A DNA stretch of 64,000 nt, from assembly GCA_964493995.1 (NCBI GenBank), contig CAZBQD010000001.1:58437-122436 (forward strand), read 5' to 3'. This DNA is from GCA-002282575 sp964493995 (GTDB taxonomy: Bacteria > Pseudomonadota > Gammaproteobacteria > Thiomicrospirales > Thiomicrospiraceae). Shown in pieces: positions 34,211 to 42,071 of the stretch. The position numbers were made by a program, and so were the translations under genes. Position 1 is the first letter of the stretch; each line of letters begins with the position of its first letter. Under the pieces are notes generated by a model. It had not been told where the DNA came from. It ran no database searches and saw nothing but the letters and a program-made list of their open reading frames with translations.

Positions 34211-34228
34211 AAGCAAAGGATATGCCAA
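34211..34228 (-). promoter_or_regulatory. Sigma-54-like promoter of flgI
   Basis: TTGGCATATCCTTTGCTT on the minus strand: GG (34226-34225) and GC (34214-34213) separated by exactly 10 bases, with TTTGC at -12 as in the consensus. About 45 bases before the flgI ATG and just downstream of the flgH terminator. Confidence 0.75.
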
Positions 34229-34234
34229 TGACAG

Positions 34235-34269
34235 AAAAACAAAAAGCGCCTTAGCAAAACTAAGGCGCT
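34235..34269 (-). terminator. Terminator after flgH
   Basis: Perfect 10-base stem AGCGCCTTAG / CTAAGGCGCT with a 5-base loop (34245-34269) followed on the minus strand by TTTTTGTTTTT. Confidence 0.88.
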
Positions 34270-34333
34270 AGGGGTTATTATTTTGTGTTCAACTGCTTGT
34301 GTGTTTTGCCGTTATCAAGCTATTTTTTGTTAA

Positions 34334-34370
34334 GCAACAACGCCAGATGTGAGCGTAATAGGTTTACCAA
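34334..34370. repeat. 3'-end repeat shared by flgH and flgT, copy 1
   Basis: GCAACAACGCCAGATG followed by AGCG.AATAGG and TACCA matches 40844-40881 with three substitutions and one indel. Both copies overlap the stop codon of a minus-strand gene (flgH here, flgT there), so they form the 3' end of the coding sequence and its immediate trailer. Confidence 0.7.
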
Positions 34371-35056
34371 GGCCAATAGTTACTAAAGAACCGTGCCAAC
34401 CACCCTTTTTGCGTTGCTTCATTCACTAAGCCGTCGCCACTGTAAATGATGCGAGCGTCGGCTACCTTAGTGGAAGGGATGCTGTTATCAGGACCCACAT
34501 CCGCAGGGCGAATAATACCGGCAAAACGAATCACCTCTTCACCTTGGTTAATGGTGACCCATTTCTCACCACGCACCACTAGGTTGCCATTCGGAATCAC
34601 TTCAACCACCGTCACACTAATGTTACCCGTTAAGCTGTTACTCTGCGAAGCATCACCTTGCCCCTTAAACTGATGCGAGGAATCAAATGAAGTATCGCCT
34701 AAGAAATTGATACCACCAGCTGCTGCCCCCACCGTCCCTCCTAAAATAGTGGGAGCACCCATGGAAGTGGCATTGGTTTTCTTCTCATTCGCTGCGGCTT
34801 TTTTCTGCGCATTCATTTTTTCTTGCAAGTTGACGGTAATAATATCGCCGATACGTCGCGCTTTACTGTCATTAAACAAATCCATTGCACCGGGTTGATA
34901 CAAAGAACCATTACGCGCTGTTTCGGCTTGCGGGATATTGGTCGGATAAGCTGGCTCATATTCGAACTTACCCATGCGTTGTGGCGTGTTAGAACAAGCC
35001 GTCAAAAAACCAACAGCCGTTAGCGCGAGAATTAATTGTGTTTTCATTGCCTTCAC
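34364..35056 (-). CDS. flgH: Flagellar L-ring lipoprotein FlgH
   Basis: 230 residues. Lipoprotein signal MKAMKTQLILALTAVGFLTACSN (lipobox LTAC, Cys21). Core motifs GSLYQPGAMDLFNDSKARRIGDIITVNLQEKMNAQKKA, LTGNISVTVVEVIPNGNLVVRGEKWVTINQGEEVIRFAGIIRPADVGPDNSI and RIIYSGDGLVNEATQKGWLARFF are typical. Forms the L ring in the outer membrane. A second in-frame Met at position 4 is an alternative start. Final codons lie in a repeat shared with flgT. Confidence 0.96.
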   Translation of the reverse strand: MKAMKTQLILALTAVGFLTACSNTPQRMGKFEYEPAYPTNIPQAETARNGSLYQPGAMDLFNDSKARRIGDIITVNLQEKMNAQKKAAANEKKTNATSMGAPTILGGTVGAAAGGINFLGDTSFDSSHQFKGQGDASQSNSLTGNISVTVVEVIPNGNLVVRGEKWVTINQGEEVIRFAGIIRPADVGPDNSIPSTKVADARIIYSGDGLVNEATQKGWLARFFSNYWPW

Positions 35057-35067
35057 CCTAACTCATC

Positions 35068-35853
35068 TTAAACGTTATTATTCAGATATTGCATCATGCC
35101 ATCAGCGGCTTTAATCGCTTTAGCATTCATTTCATAAGTCCGTTGTGCTTCGATCATACCAATCAGTTCTTCCACGGTATTCACGTTAGAAGCTTCTAGG
35201 AAAGACTGAATAATCGTACCGACACCATCTACACCGGCAACACCTACTACCGGCACACCACTGGCAATGGTTTCGGTGAATAGGTTATCGCCCTTAGCGT
35301 TCAAACCGGCCGGGTTAATGAAGGTAGCGATTTCTAACTGACCCAACTGTTGCGGCTCCGCCTGACCGGGAATGGTGGCTGAAACGGTACCATCTGTACC
35401 AATGGTGACACCAGTAGCATTGGGTGGAACGGTAATCTGTGGCTGCACCAACAAACCGCCTGATGTGACCATATCCCCATTCTGATTCAATTGAAACGAA
35501 CCGTCACGCGTGTAAGCAATGGTGCCATCGACTTGTTGAATTTGAAAAAACCCCTTGCCTTGTAGGGCAACATCCAACTCATTGCCGGTATTTTGCAAGC
35601 TACCTTGGGTGTGCATTTTTTGAATGGCCACCACTTTCGTACCCACCCCTAACTGCAAGCCGGAAGGCAGCGTCGTTTGTTGATTGGTGTAACCACCGGG
35701 CTGACGCACGTTCTGATAAATCAAATCTTCAAATTCAGCACGACCTTGTTTATAACCGGTGGTGTTGGCATTGGCTAAGTTATTCGAAATGGTGGCCAAG
35801 CGTGTGTTTTGCGCTTCTAAGCCAGTTTTGGCGACGTATAATGCTCTGTTCAT
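35068..35853 (-). CDS. flgG: Flagellar distal rod protein FlgG
   Basis: 261 residues, the standard length. N-terminal MNRALYVAKTGLEAQNTRLATISNNLANANTTGYK and C-terminal LEASNVNTVEELIGMIEAQRTYEMNAKAIKAADGMMQYLN are diagnostic. Core GKGFFQIQQVDGTIAYTRDGSFQLNQNGDMVT. Builds the distal rod through the P and L rings. 11 bases upstream of flgH and 15 behind flgF, so one transcript. Confidence 0.97.
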   Translation of the reverse strand: MNRALYVAKTGLEAQNTRLATISNNLANANTTGYKQGRAEFEDLIYQNVRQPGGYTNQQTTLPSGLQLGVGTKVVAIQKMHTQGSLQNTGNELDVALQGKGFFQIQQVDGTIAYTRDGSFQLNQNGDMVTSGGLLVQPQITVPPNATGVTIGTDGTVSATIPGQAEPQQLGQLEIATFINPAGLNAKGDNLFTETIASGVPVVGVAGVDGVGTIIQSFLEASNVNTVEELIGMIEAQRTYEMNAKAIKAADGMMQYLNNNV

Positions 35854-35868
35854 GTTTCTACCCTACCC

Positions 35869-36612
35869 TTATCTTAACGATAACAACTGATTGTTTTTTT
35901 CTTCATTTTTATTGCTGGTGTTCATCATTTTCACCTGCATTTCGTACTTACGTTGCAGAGAAATCATATCCACCAAAGACTGCACGGTATTGACGTTACT
36001 GGCTTCTAACACACCGCTCATCAAACGACCGTCAAGCTGAGGCGTGACACCCGCTTTCGAGCGCATGTAGCCATCTAGGCCTTTTTCCATTTGTTTGGGT
36101 GAGGTATCGTTAGGGCGAACAATACGTAACTGACCGACAATCTCTAAATTCTGCATCGGCTGACCGAGCGGCACAATCGAAATAGTACCATCGACACCAA
36201 TATCGACTTTTTCTGAGGGTGGGATAACGATAGGACCATCAGCACCCAACATAGGGTTGCCATGAATATCCACCAAAGAACCGTCAGGCTTGATTTGCAA
36301 ACTGGCCGTTTTAACCAGTCCTTCATCACCTTTCGGAGTTTGAATGACCAACCAATCATCGTTGGCCACAGCAACATCCATGTCGCGACCGGTGTAGTTC
36401 ATCGGACCGGCCGACAAATCGGTGGCGGGACGCTCTGATAGCGCATAAGCGCGGCTATCATGACCTGGTCCAGCAACGTGCATGGCACGAAACTGATTAA
36501 AATCGGCCTTAAATCCGGTAGTATTGGCATTGGCTAAGTTGTTTGAGTTGGCGGCTAACGACAACGAAGTCTCTTTAGCGCCACTCATGGCGATGTACAG
36601 CATTCTGTCCAT
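35869..36612 (-). CDS. flgF: Flagellar proximal rod protein FlgF
   Basis: 247 residues. N-terminal MDRMLYIAMSGAKETSLSLAANSNNLANANTTGFKADFNQF and C-terminal LEASNVNTVQSLVDMISLQRKYEMQVKMMNTS match FlgF. It differs from FlgG in the Asn-Asn motif and in the shorter central domain. First gene of a flgFGH transcript with its own sigma-54-like promoter about 100 bases upstream. Confidence 0.95.
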   Translation of the reverse strand: MDRMLYIAMSGAKETSLSLAANSNNLANANTTGFKADFNQFRAMHVAGPGHDSRAYALSERPATDLSAGPMNYTGRDMDVAVANDDWLVIQTPKGDEGLVKTASLQIKPDGSLVDIHGNPMLGADGPIVIPPSEKVDIGVDGTISIVPLGQPMQNLEIVGQLRIVRPNDTSPKQMEKGLDGYMRSKAGVTPQLDGRLMSGVLEASNVNTVQSLVDMISLQRKYEMQVKMMNTSNKNEEKNNQLLSLR

Positions 36613-36710
36613 AATCCGCCACTCCTATTCAGTTATCCCTAAGTCTGTTCATTGCGGCTGTGCTTGCCATTACCCAGTTGGTAACGGCAAGCTTTGCCTC
36701 GCTAAACATA

Positions 36711-36728
36711 AAGCATTAACTGTGCCAA
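36711..36728 (-). promoter_or_regulatory. Sigma-54-like promoter of flgF
   Basis: TTGGCACAGTTAATGCTT on the minus strand: perfect -24 TTGGCAC, GG (36726-36725) and GC (36714-36713) with a 10-base spacer. About 100 bases before the flgF ATG, in the 190-base gap after flgE. Confidence 0.75.
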
Positions 36729-36802
36729 TTAAAACACTTAAAGACAAAACGGAGCGACAGATTTTATAAAAAACGCCATCACCCCGTTTTCAAATGAACT
36801 TA

Positions 36803-38821
36803 TTAGAGCTGTAGAATAGTTTGTGTTAAGGTTTTATCGGTAGAAATAACCTGAGCGCTAGCCTGATACATTTTCTGCATGAAAATCATATTCACCAATT
36901 CACCCGTCACATCAACGTTAGAGTATTCCAAAGCGCCCGCTTGAATGGTACCAAAACCTGACGCTTGTGGATTACCTAACTGGCGGGGACCGGAAGCGGC
37001 TGTTTCTGCCCACATTTGATTACCGAGTTTTTGCATACCTTGTTGATCACTAAAGTTGGCTAATGCAAGTTTAGCCACAGTATCCGAACGACCATTCGAA
37101 TACTGGGCTTCAATGGTACCATCTTTATTCACTTGCACATTAACCAAATCACCCGCAGCATAACCATCTTGGGTGACACCACGAATATTGTAAGCACCAG
37201 CATATTGAGTAAACTTGGTTAAGTCAGCATCAAAAGTTAAGGCCTCACTGACCCCCACAACACCAGCGTCATTGGGTTGGTCAAAGTACCAACTTTGTGG
37301 TGAAGCAATTTTAGAGGGTGGTGTTTGATTACCAGACACGAGATCAAAATTGCCATCTGGATTAAAGTCCAACAGTTTTCCATTACTATCAAAACGGTAA
37401 GCTTGAACAACCGAATCAGGAATAGAAGGCGTTACTCCCGTTATCCTCTTCGTTGCATCCACAATTCCAAAGGCTGCTTCAAACGCCATCTGAGCTTTGG
37501 TTGTAGCAGGCGCAACAATAGTCGCACCAAACGCAGTTTGAGCCGCTGCAGCAGATTGAGATGCTTGTTGCTGAGTTAATCCCATTGCTAACGCTGCATT
37601 TCTAGCAGCATTTGCTGCATCTAATGAATTTAGAGGATTACCGAATAATAAAGCTAAACGAGTAGAGTCAGCAGCTTCACCTGGAGCTGTTAAACCTTGA
37701 GTTCGAACATAATCCATTGTTGCTTTCAGAGCTGCAGCATCAGAATCCGGAGCTGCAGCTGCACCACCCGCGGCATTATAGGCTAAAGTCGCCGCATTTT
37801 GAGCTGCAGCTATCTGATCAGTTGTAATTGGATTAGCCTTAGAATCTTGAAGACCTGTAACAAATCCAGTAACAGCAGTATTCACATCTGTGGCAAGACC
37901 AGCATTAAAAAGTGCAACTCTATTATTAATATCGGAGTATGCACTTGAATTATTCTCTCCATTTTCATAAGCATCTTGCCCAGAACCCGACTTAAAATAA
38001 GTTCCTGTTACAGGATCAAAATCCTCCATAATGTATTGAGCATACCAATCCGTCGTTTCATTATTATAGGTTATTTGGTTGTTAGGAGGAGGATTGGATG
38101 TATCATAGGTACCAGGCGGATTGACACCAACTTTATAGTAATTAACCGTCATACGATGCTGACCACCCAAGCTATCGTAAATCACTTTACTGGTAGAATA
38201 GTTAGGTGCACCATCATATTCTTGGTTTTTTAATGTATTGATATCAAAAAGCGTTCCCGAAGCACTTTGTTTGACACCAGTACTGGTAGTAGTGTAAGTG
38301 ACTGGATCTTGACCGTCTAGGTTCATGTCAAAACTCACTTGTGAGGTCTCTTTGGGCACTTTGTTCAGTTCACCAATGTTGAGTGATCCTAATACTGTTT
38401 GATAAATATTAGTTTCAGGTGTTGATAGCGCACCATCTTTGTTAAAACCTTGCAATTTATTACCCATTTGGTCAGTGATAAAACCATCTTTATCTAACTT
38501 AAATGAACCATTACGCGTATAAACTGCTTCATAACGACCAGAAATATCTTCTAAAATAAACAGGCCATTTCCACTGATTGCCAAATCTAATTGGTTACCC
38601 GTGTCGTTTACTGCGCCTTGGCTAAAGTTTTGCGTCACCGCTTGCGTACGTGCACCCGTACCTGGATTGTTTTGTGCACCGTAGAACAAATCCGCAAACT
38701 CGGCACGGCTGGATTTGAAACCAATGGTTTGCGCGTTAGAAATGTTATTCGAAATAACACCCAAGCCCGTTGAGGCTGAATTGATACCGGTTAACGCGGT
38801 TAATGAAAAGTTCGTTGCCAT
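36803..38821 (-). CDS. flgE: Flagellar hook protein FlgE with an Ala-rich insertion
   Basis: 672 residues, against about 400-430 in E. coli and Vibrio. Ends are standard: N-terminal LTGINSASTGLGVISNNISNAQTIGFKSSRAEFADLF and C-terminal LEYSNVDVTGELVNMIFMQKMYQASAQVISTDKTLTQTILQL. The hook D1/D2 motifs VIYDSLGGQHRMTVNYYK (about 213-230) and AYRFDSNGKLLDFNPDGNFDLVSG (about 474-497) are interrupted by ~190 residues (280-470) that are rich in Ala (AAAQNAATLAYNAAGGAAAAPDSD and similar) and probably helical. It is last in the flgBCDE unit. The insertion is more AT-rich and less codon-biased than the rest. Confidence 0.93.
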   Translation of the reverse strand: MATNFSLTALTGINSASTGLGVISNNISNAQTIGFKSSRAEFADLFYGAQNNPGTGARTQAVTQNFSQGAVNDTGNQLDLAISGNGLFILEDISGRYEAVYTRNGSFKLDKDGFITDQMGNKLQGFNKDGALSTPETNIYQTVLGSLNIGELNKVPKETSQVSFDMNLDGQDPVTYTTTSTGVKQSASGTLFDINTLKNQEYDGAPNYSTSKVIYDSLGGQHRMTVNYYKVGVNPPGTYDTSNPPPNNQITYNNETTDWYAQYIMEDFDPVTGTYFKSGSGQDAYENGENNSSAYSDINNRVALFNAGLATDVNTAVTGFVTGLQDSKANPITTDQIAAAQNAATLAYNAAGGAAAAPDSDAAALKATMDYVRTQGLTAPGEAADSTRLALLFGNPLNSLDAANAARNAALAMGLTQQQASQSAAAAQTAFGATIVAPATTKAQMAFEAAFGIVDATKRITGVTPSIPDSVVQAYRFDSNGKLLDFNPDGNFDLVSGNQTPPSKIASPQSWYFDQPNDAGVVGVSEALTFDADLTKFTQYAGAYNIRGVTQDGYAAGDLVNVQVNKDGTIEAQYSNGRSDTVAKLALANFSDQQGMQKLGNQMWAETAASGPRQLGNPQASGFGTIQAGALEYSNVDVTGELVNMIFMQKMYQASAQVISTDKTLTQTILQL

Positions 38822-38836
38822 GGTTCTATCCCCTAA

Positions 38837-39496
38837 TTAACGGATTTGTTGAATTTCATCGAGACTAGCAGACGAACCATCTGCTAAATTAAGCGTTGCG
38901 CCCGATGAACCCACATCTACACTGGTTACTTTCTGAGCAACTAATGTGCCAACTGTGGCACGTGCACCTTCAGAATTCGTTCCCCACGCCGTCACCGTGT
39001 AAGCACCCTGCATTAAGGGATTACCCGAAGCATCGGTTCCATCCCATTTCAAATCGCCCTGACCGATTGGCAAACTGTCCCAAGCGTATTCACGAACCAA
39101 CTCACCACTGGCATTGCGAATTTGCGCTTTAACATCGGTTAAAGATTCTTGAATATCCACCAAAGCCACGGGCGCATTACCCGACACTAAATTAATTTGA
39201 CTACCCGGCACGACCACATCTTTACCCACCAACACGCTGGCTTGCACTGCTTGATTGGTTTTGAACATCTGGCTCATGCTACTGACAGTGTCATTAAGCT
39301 GCTTCATTGCTTCTAGGCTAGAAAACTGAGCCATATCGGCAATCATTTTGGTGTTATCCACTGGATTGGTGGGATCTTGGTTTTGCATTTGTGTGGTCAA
39401 CAACTTCAAAAAGTCTTCCTGACCCATGGTTTTTTGTGGTGCAACCCGTGACAATTCGTTAGGGTTCATTAAGCTGTCGATACTAGAAACTGCCAT
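38837..39496 (-). CDS. flgD: Flagellar hook assembly (hook-capping) protein FlgD
   Basis: 219 residues. N-terminal FlgD motif MGQEDFLKLLTTQMQNQDPTNPVDNTKMIADMAQFSSLEAMKQLNDTV, then a Tudor/Fn3-like region DVKAQIRNASGELVREYAWDSLPIGQGDLKWDGTDASGNPLMQGAYTVT. Scaffolds hook polymerisation and is not in the finished structure. Between flgC and flgE with short gaps. Confidence 0.96.
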   Translation of the reverse strand: MAVSSIDSLMNPNELSRVAPQKTMGQEDFLKLLTTQMQNQDPTNPVDNTKMIADMAQFSSLEAMKQLNDTVSSMSQMFKTNQAVQASVLVGKDVVVPGSQINLVSGNAPVALVDIQESLTDVKAQIRNASGELVREYAWDSLPIGQGDLKWDGTDASGNPLMQGAYTVTAWGTNSEGARATVGTLVAQKVTSVDVGSSGATLNLADGSSASLDEIQQIR

Positions 39497-39518
39497 GATA
39501 TGATCTCCTGATCAAGGA

Positions 39519-39941
39519 TTAGTTAGTGCTACCCAATTGAATGGTGCGTAATAAAAGTTGTTTGGTGGTGTTCATCACTTCAATGTTCATTTCATAACTA
39601 CGTGAAGCCGAGAGCATATTGGCCATTTCCTCGACCGTATCGACATTGGGACGATAAATATAGCCTTGTTCGTTGGCCATTGGATGATTAGGATTAAACT
39701 CAGCCTTTAATTCTGATTGATCTTCAACAATCTCTTTCACACGCACACCGCCTGCTGGAATAACACCCGGTGGCGTACCCATTTGTGCCATGATGGTCTC
39801 GAATTTTGCATGCTTGGCTCGGTAAGTGTCTTTGGCATTAGAGCTGATGCTGTCGGCATTGGCCATATTGGAAGCAATGGCATTGAGGCGCACATTTTGT
39901 GCATTCATGCCAGAGCCAGCGATATTAATGGTATCAAACAT
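39519..39941 (-). CDS. flgC: Flagellar proximal rod protein FlgC
   Basis: 140 residues. N-terminal TINIAGSGMNAQNVRLNAIASNMANADSISSN and C-terminal YRPNVDTVEEMANMLSASRSYEMNIEVMNTTKQLLLRTIQLG match FlgC. Gap of 17 bases to flgB and 22 to flgD. Confidence 0.97.
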   Translation of the reverse strand: MFDTINIAGSGMNAQNVRLNAIASNMANADSISSNAKDTYRAKHAKFETIMAQMGTPPGVIPAGGVRVKEIVEDQSELKAEFNPNHPMANEQGYIYRPNVDTVEEMANMLSASRSYEMNIEVMNTTKQLLLRTIQLGSTN

Positions 39942-39958
39942 AACTTACTCCCTCTGCC

Positions 39959-40375
39959 TTATTGACTGCGTAAGGCATCTTTGATGCCTTTAATTTTGTC
40001 ATCTAAAAATTGCAAAGTCATGGAGTGTTGCATACCATTTTCCATAAACTTGGCTTTTTCAATGTGGGTTTCGACGGTATTACCATCTAATGATGGCTGT
40101 GTTGGAGTGCGAAAACGCAGATAATCAGCCGTACTGACAGAACCCCCATCAAAACCCGCTATGTGCTTACTGTTGGTCAGTTTCATGCTCGGTGAACGTA
40201 ACGACATCTCATCGCCACGCTGTTTCAGCATGGCGGCACGAAAATCTAAGTCTTGTGCTTTGTAATTAGGGGTGTCGGCATTGGCAAGGTTAGACGCCAA
40301 AATGCGACCCCGCGCTTCGCGTAGTTTCAACGCGTCGGCATGAATACCTAATACTGAATCAAATCGAGATGACAT
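39959..40375 (-). CDS. flgB: Flagellar proximal rod protein FlgB
   Basis: 138 residues from the ATG giving MSSRFDSVLGIHADALKLREARGRILASNLANADTPNYKAQDLDFRAAM, preceded by GAGGGT; a GTG start 15 bases upstream is possible but lacks a site. C-terminal GNTVETHIEKAKFMENGMQHSMTLQFLDDKIKGIKDALRS is typical. First gene of the flgBCDE unit, directly behind a sigma-54-like promoter. Confidence 0.94.
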   Translation of the reverse strand: MSSRFDSVLGIHADALKLREARGRILASNLANADTPNYKAQDLDFRAAMLKQRGDEMSLRSPSMKLTNSKHIAGFDGGSVSTADYLRFRTPTQPSLDGNTVETHIEKAKFMENGMQHSMTLQFLDDKIKGIKDALRSQ

Positions 40376-40413
40376 TGTTGTTACCCTCACGGAATTTTTC
40401 CATGAAAATAGTT

Positions 40414-40431
40414 AAGCAAACACAATGCCAA
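40414..40431 (-). promoter_or_regulatory. Sigma-54-like promoter of flgB
   Basis: TTGGCATTGTGTTTGCTTA on the minus strand: GG (40429-40428), GC (40417-40416), spacer 10 bases, with TTTGC at -12. About 40 bases before the flgB ATG. This is the best match of the series in the window. Confidence 0.8.
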
Positions 40432-40513
40432 AAAAGATTAAAGAAAGATGAATTGCCGCCGATAACGGCAAAAAAAGCATAAAACGGCAAGTTTTGCCGA
40501 GTCAAATAGGTTT

Positions 40514-40548
40514 CCCCTCACCCTAGCCCTCTCCCACAGGGAGAGGGA
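40514..40548. repeat. CCCTCACCCTAGCCCTCTCCC-type hairpin repeat
   Basis: CCCCTCACCCTAGCCCTCTCCC next to GGGAGAGGG forms a strong hairpin (CCCTCTCCC-acag-GGAGAGGG). This motif is a common extragenic repeat in gammaproteobacteria. It lies in the 484-base flgB-flgT gap, which holds no credible gene. Confidence 0.65.
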
Positions 40549-40565
40549 AAGAAACGTCATGCCAT

Positions 40566-40603
40566 CCACAAAACCACCGTGAGCTAACAAGATGGCTAGG
40601 CGC
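40566..40603. repeat. 38-base direct repeat, copy a
   Basis: CCACAAAACCACCGTGAGCT followed by AACAAGATGGCTAGGCGC; the second copy is at 40751-40788 (same length, a few substitutions). Part of the repeat cluster between flgB and flgT. Confidence 0.7.
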
Positions 40604-40636
40604 ACATAACCCATAGTGTTCACTTGAAAAAGATTT

Positions 40637-40706
40637 CCGTTCGCCCTGAGCTTGTCGAAGGGGAACAGGTAAACACTCAGTGGTTCGACAAGCTCACCAC
40701 GAACGG
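40637..40706. repeat. REP-type inverted repeat (TTCGACAAGCTCA family)
   Basis: Left arm CCGTTCGCCCTGAGCTTGTC and right arm ending CACCACGAACGG around 24 bases; GAGCTTGTCGAA and TTCGACAAGCTC pair. This inverted repeat is widespread in gammaproteobacterial intergenic DNA. Confidence 0.75.
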
Positions 40707-40750
40707 TTTAATGAACAGCAGTGCAACCGGTCTTAATAAAACGCAGCACA

Positions 40751-40788
40751 CCATAAAACCGTCGTGAGCTGGCAAAATGGCTAGGCGC
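40751..40788. repeat. 38-base direct repeat, copy b
   Basis: CCATAAAACCGTCGTGAGCT followed by GGCAAAATGGCTAGGCGC, paired with the copy at 40566-40603. Downstream in the minus-strand direction it continues toward flgT with GCGCGCAAAACGAGGAGTGT and CATGACGAAG, which also look repeat-derived. Confidence 0.65.
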
Positions 40789-40843
40789 TAAGCGCGCAAA
40801 ACGAGGAGTGTAGCTTACTACATGACGAAGTTTGAGCACTGCA

Positions 40844-40881
40844 GCAACAACGCCAGATGACAGCGCAATAGGTTTTACCAG
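40844..40881. repeat. 3'-end repeat shared by flgT and flgH, copy 2
   Basis: Matches 34334-34370 (GCAACAACGCCAGATG...AATAGGTTTTACCA) with three substitutions and one extra T, and overlaps the flgT stop codon (40875-40877). The flgT-adjacent copy is part of the larger repeat cluster. Confidence 0.7.
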
Positions 40882-42071
40882 GATTTAACGATATCACCCG
40901 CCTGAACCAACCCCTTCTTCCCCTCGAACTGCCCGACAATAAAACGGGGCAAGACTTTCTGTACGCGAATAAACGCAGTTGGCTCTAAATCGGTGCCCAG
41001 CTCAATGGCACCAATGCGATAAGGACGAGAAGTGCGACTATACACAGCCAGCACATCCCCTTGTGCCACACCCGAATCAATGCTGATGGGCACCACTACT
41101 TTGTCCTGATTGACTTCGGCAATGGTGGCGGCAATGGGAGCACAGGCGAGACTTTCTTGAATCGAAGCCACTTGCTCATTGAGCACATAATCAAATAGTT
41201 TACCGGTTGGCGTAACGAAAAACTGACGACTGGCGAAAGGCTTATCTCGGCCAACACGCACATCGGCATCGCTCACTTTTTTGAAGGCATTACCTTGCAC
41301 CAACAGTCGCTCTTGAATCAAGTCAATCACATACCATTCGACACTCACGGTACGTTGCGTAGGCTCTTTGTCGAAACGAAAGGCTTTACGAATTTCGCCT
41401 GCAACGGCGCTCTGCTCGACTTCCCAGTCTGCCGAACGAATGACAGTCATCACCAGATATTGCGCCAAGGTGCGATCACTGGCGGTTTGTAACATGGTAG
41501 AAGACAAGTTAGGCACAATCGGACGACCAACGTACAAATCGCTGGCCGTATGCAGCAACTCAACATTTCGTTGTCCAGACGACCACAACCGATTGAATAG
41601 TTCGCCTTGATAACCCGGTGCGACATCTAAAATATCTTTAACGGAATATTCGTCTTGCACCGCAACCGACGCTATAGCGACTTTGGGCACATAACGCGCA
41701 ATGTAATTCGGACACACCTTAGCTTCGTCTGCCAAACAAGCTGAAACACTGACACGAAGACTGTTGCCTTCTTGCACTTCCGACAACACCTTCATACTGG
41801 TAACGCGCTGCTGTGCCGCAAACTGCGCCGATTGACGCGTTAGGGCGAAGTTTTGGGTTTCGGATTGGGCATTAACACGCACCTGCGACGATAAAGCCGC
41901 CTGCGCTAAGGCATCACGAATGGCCATTTGCCGCGCATAAGCGAGGTCGCCTTTCTCAATCTGTGCGACCCCATCGACTTCGACGCAGGGGGACTCTGCC
42001 CAGCTAATCGATGCCATGCTCATTAGCCAGCCACAGCAAACTAGGGCAATTGTTGACGCCAATCGGGTCAT
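40875..42071 (-). CDS. flgT: Flagellar assembly protein FlgT
   Basis: 398 residues. Sec signal peptide (TIALVCCGWLMSMASISWAES). FlgT N-terminal-domain-like start CVEVDGVAQIEKGDLAYARQMAIRDALAQAAL, a middle alpha/beta region (VAIASVAVQDEYSVKDILDVAPGY...), and a C-terminal part (VNQDKVVVPISIDSGVAQGDVLAVYS...GLVQAGDIV) fitting the three-domain periplasmic FlgT of Vibrio, which forms the H ring around the LP ring. Its position beside cheV, flgA and flgM is the Vibrio-type arrangement. Start overlaps the cheV stop (ATGA). Confidence 0.85.
   Translation of the reverse strand: MTRLASTIALVCCGWLMSMASISWAESPCVEVDGVAQIEKGDLAYARQMAIRDALAQAALSSQVRVNAQSETQNFALTRQSAQFAAQQRVTSMKVLSEVQEGNSLRVSVSACLADEAKVCPNYIARYVPKVAIASVAVQDEYSVKDILDVAPGYQGELFNRLWSSGQRNVELLHTASDLYVGRPIVPNLSSTMLQTASDRTLAQYLVMTVIRSADWEVEQSAVAGEIRKAFRFDKEPTQRTVSVEWYVIDLIQERLLVQGNAFKKVSDADVRVGRDKPFASRQFFVTPTGKLFDYVLNEQVASIQESLACAPIAATIAEVNQDKVVVPISIDSGVAQGDVLAVYSRTSRPYRIGAIELGTDLEPTAFIRVQKVLPRFIVGQFEGKKGLVQAGDIVKSW

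Noticed and set aside
40438..40623. A 61-residue minus-strand frame in the flgB-flgT gap
   Set aside because: It runs through a REP-type hairpin (GGGAGAGGG...CCCTCTCCC) and has no coding character.
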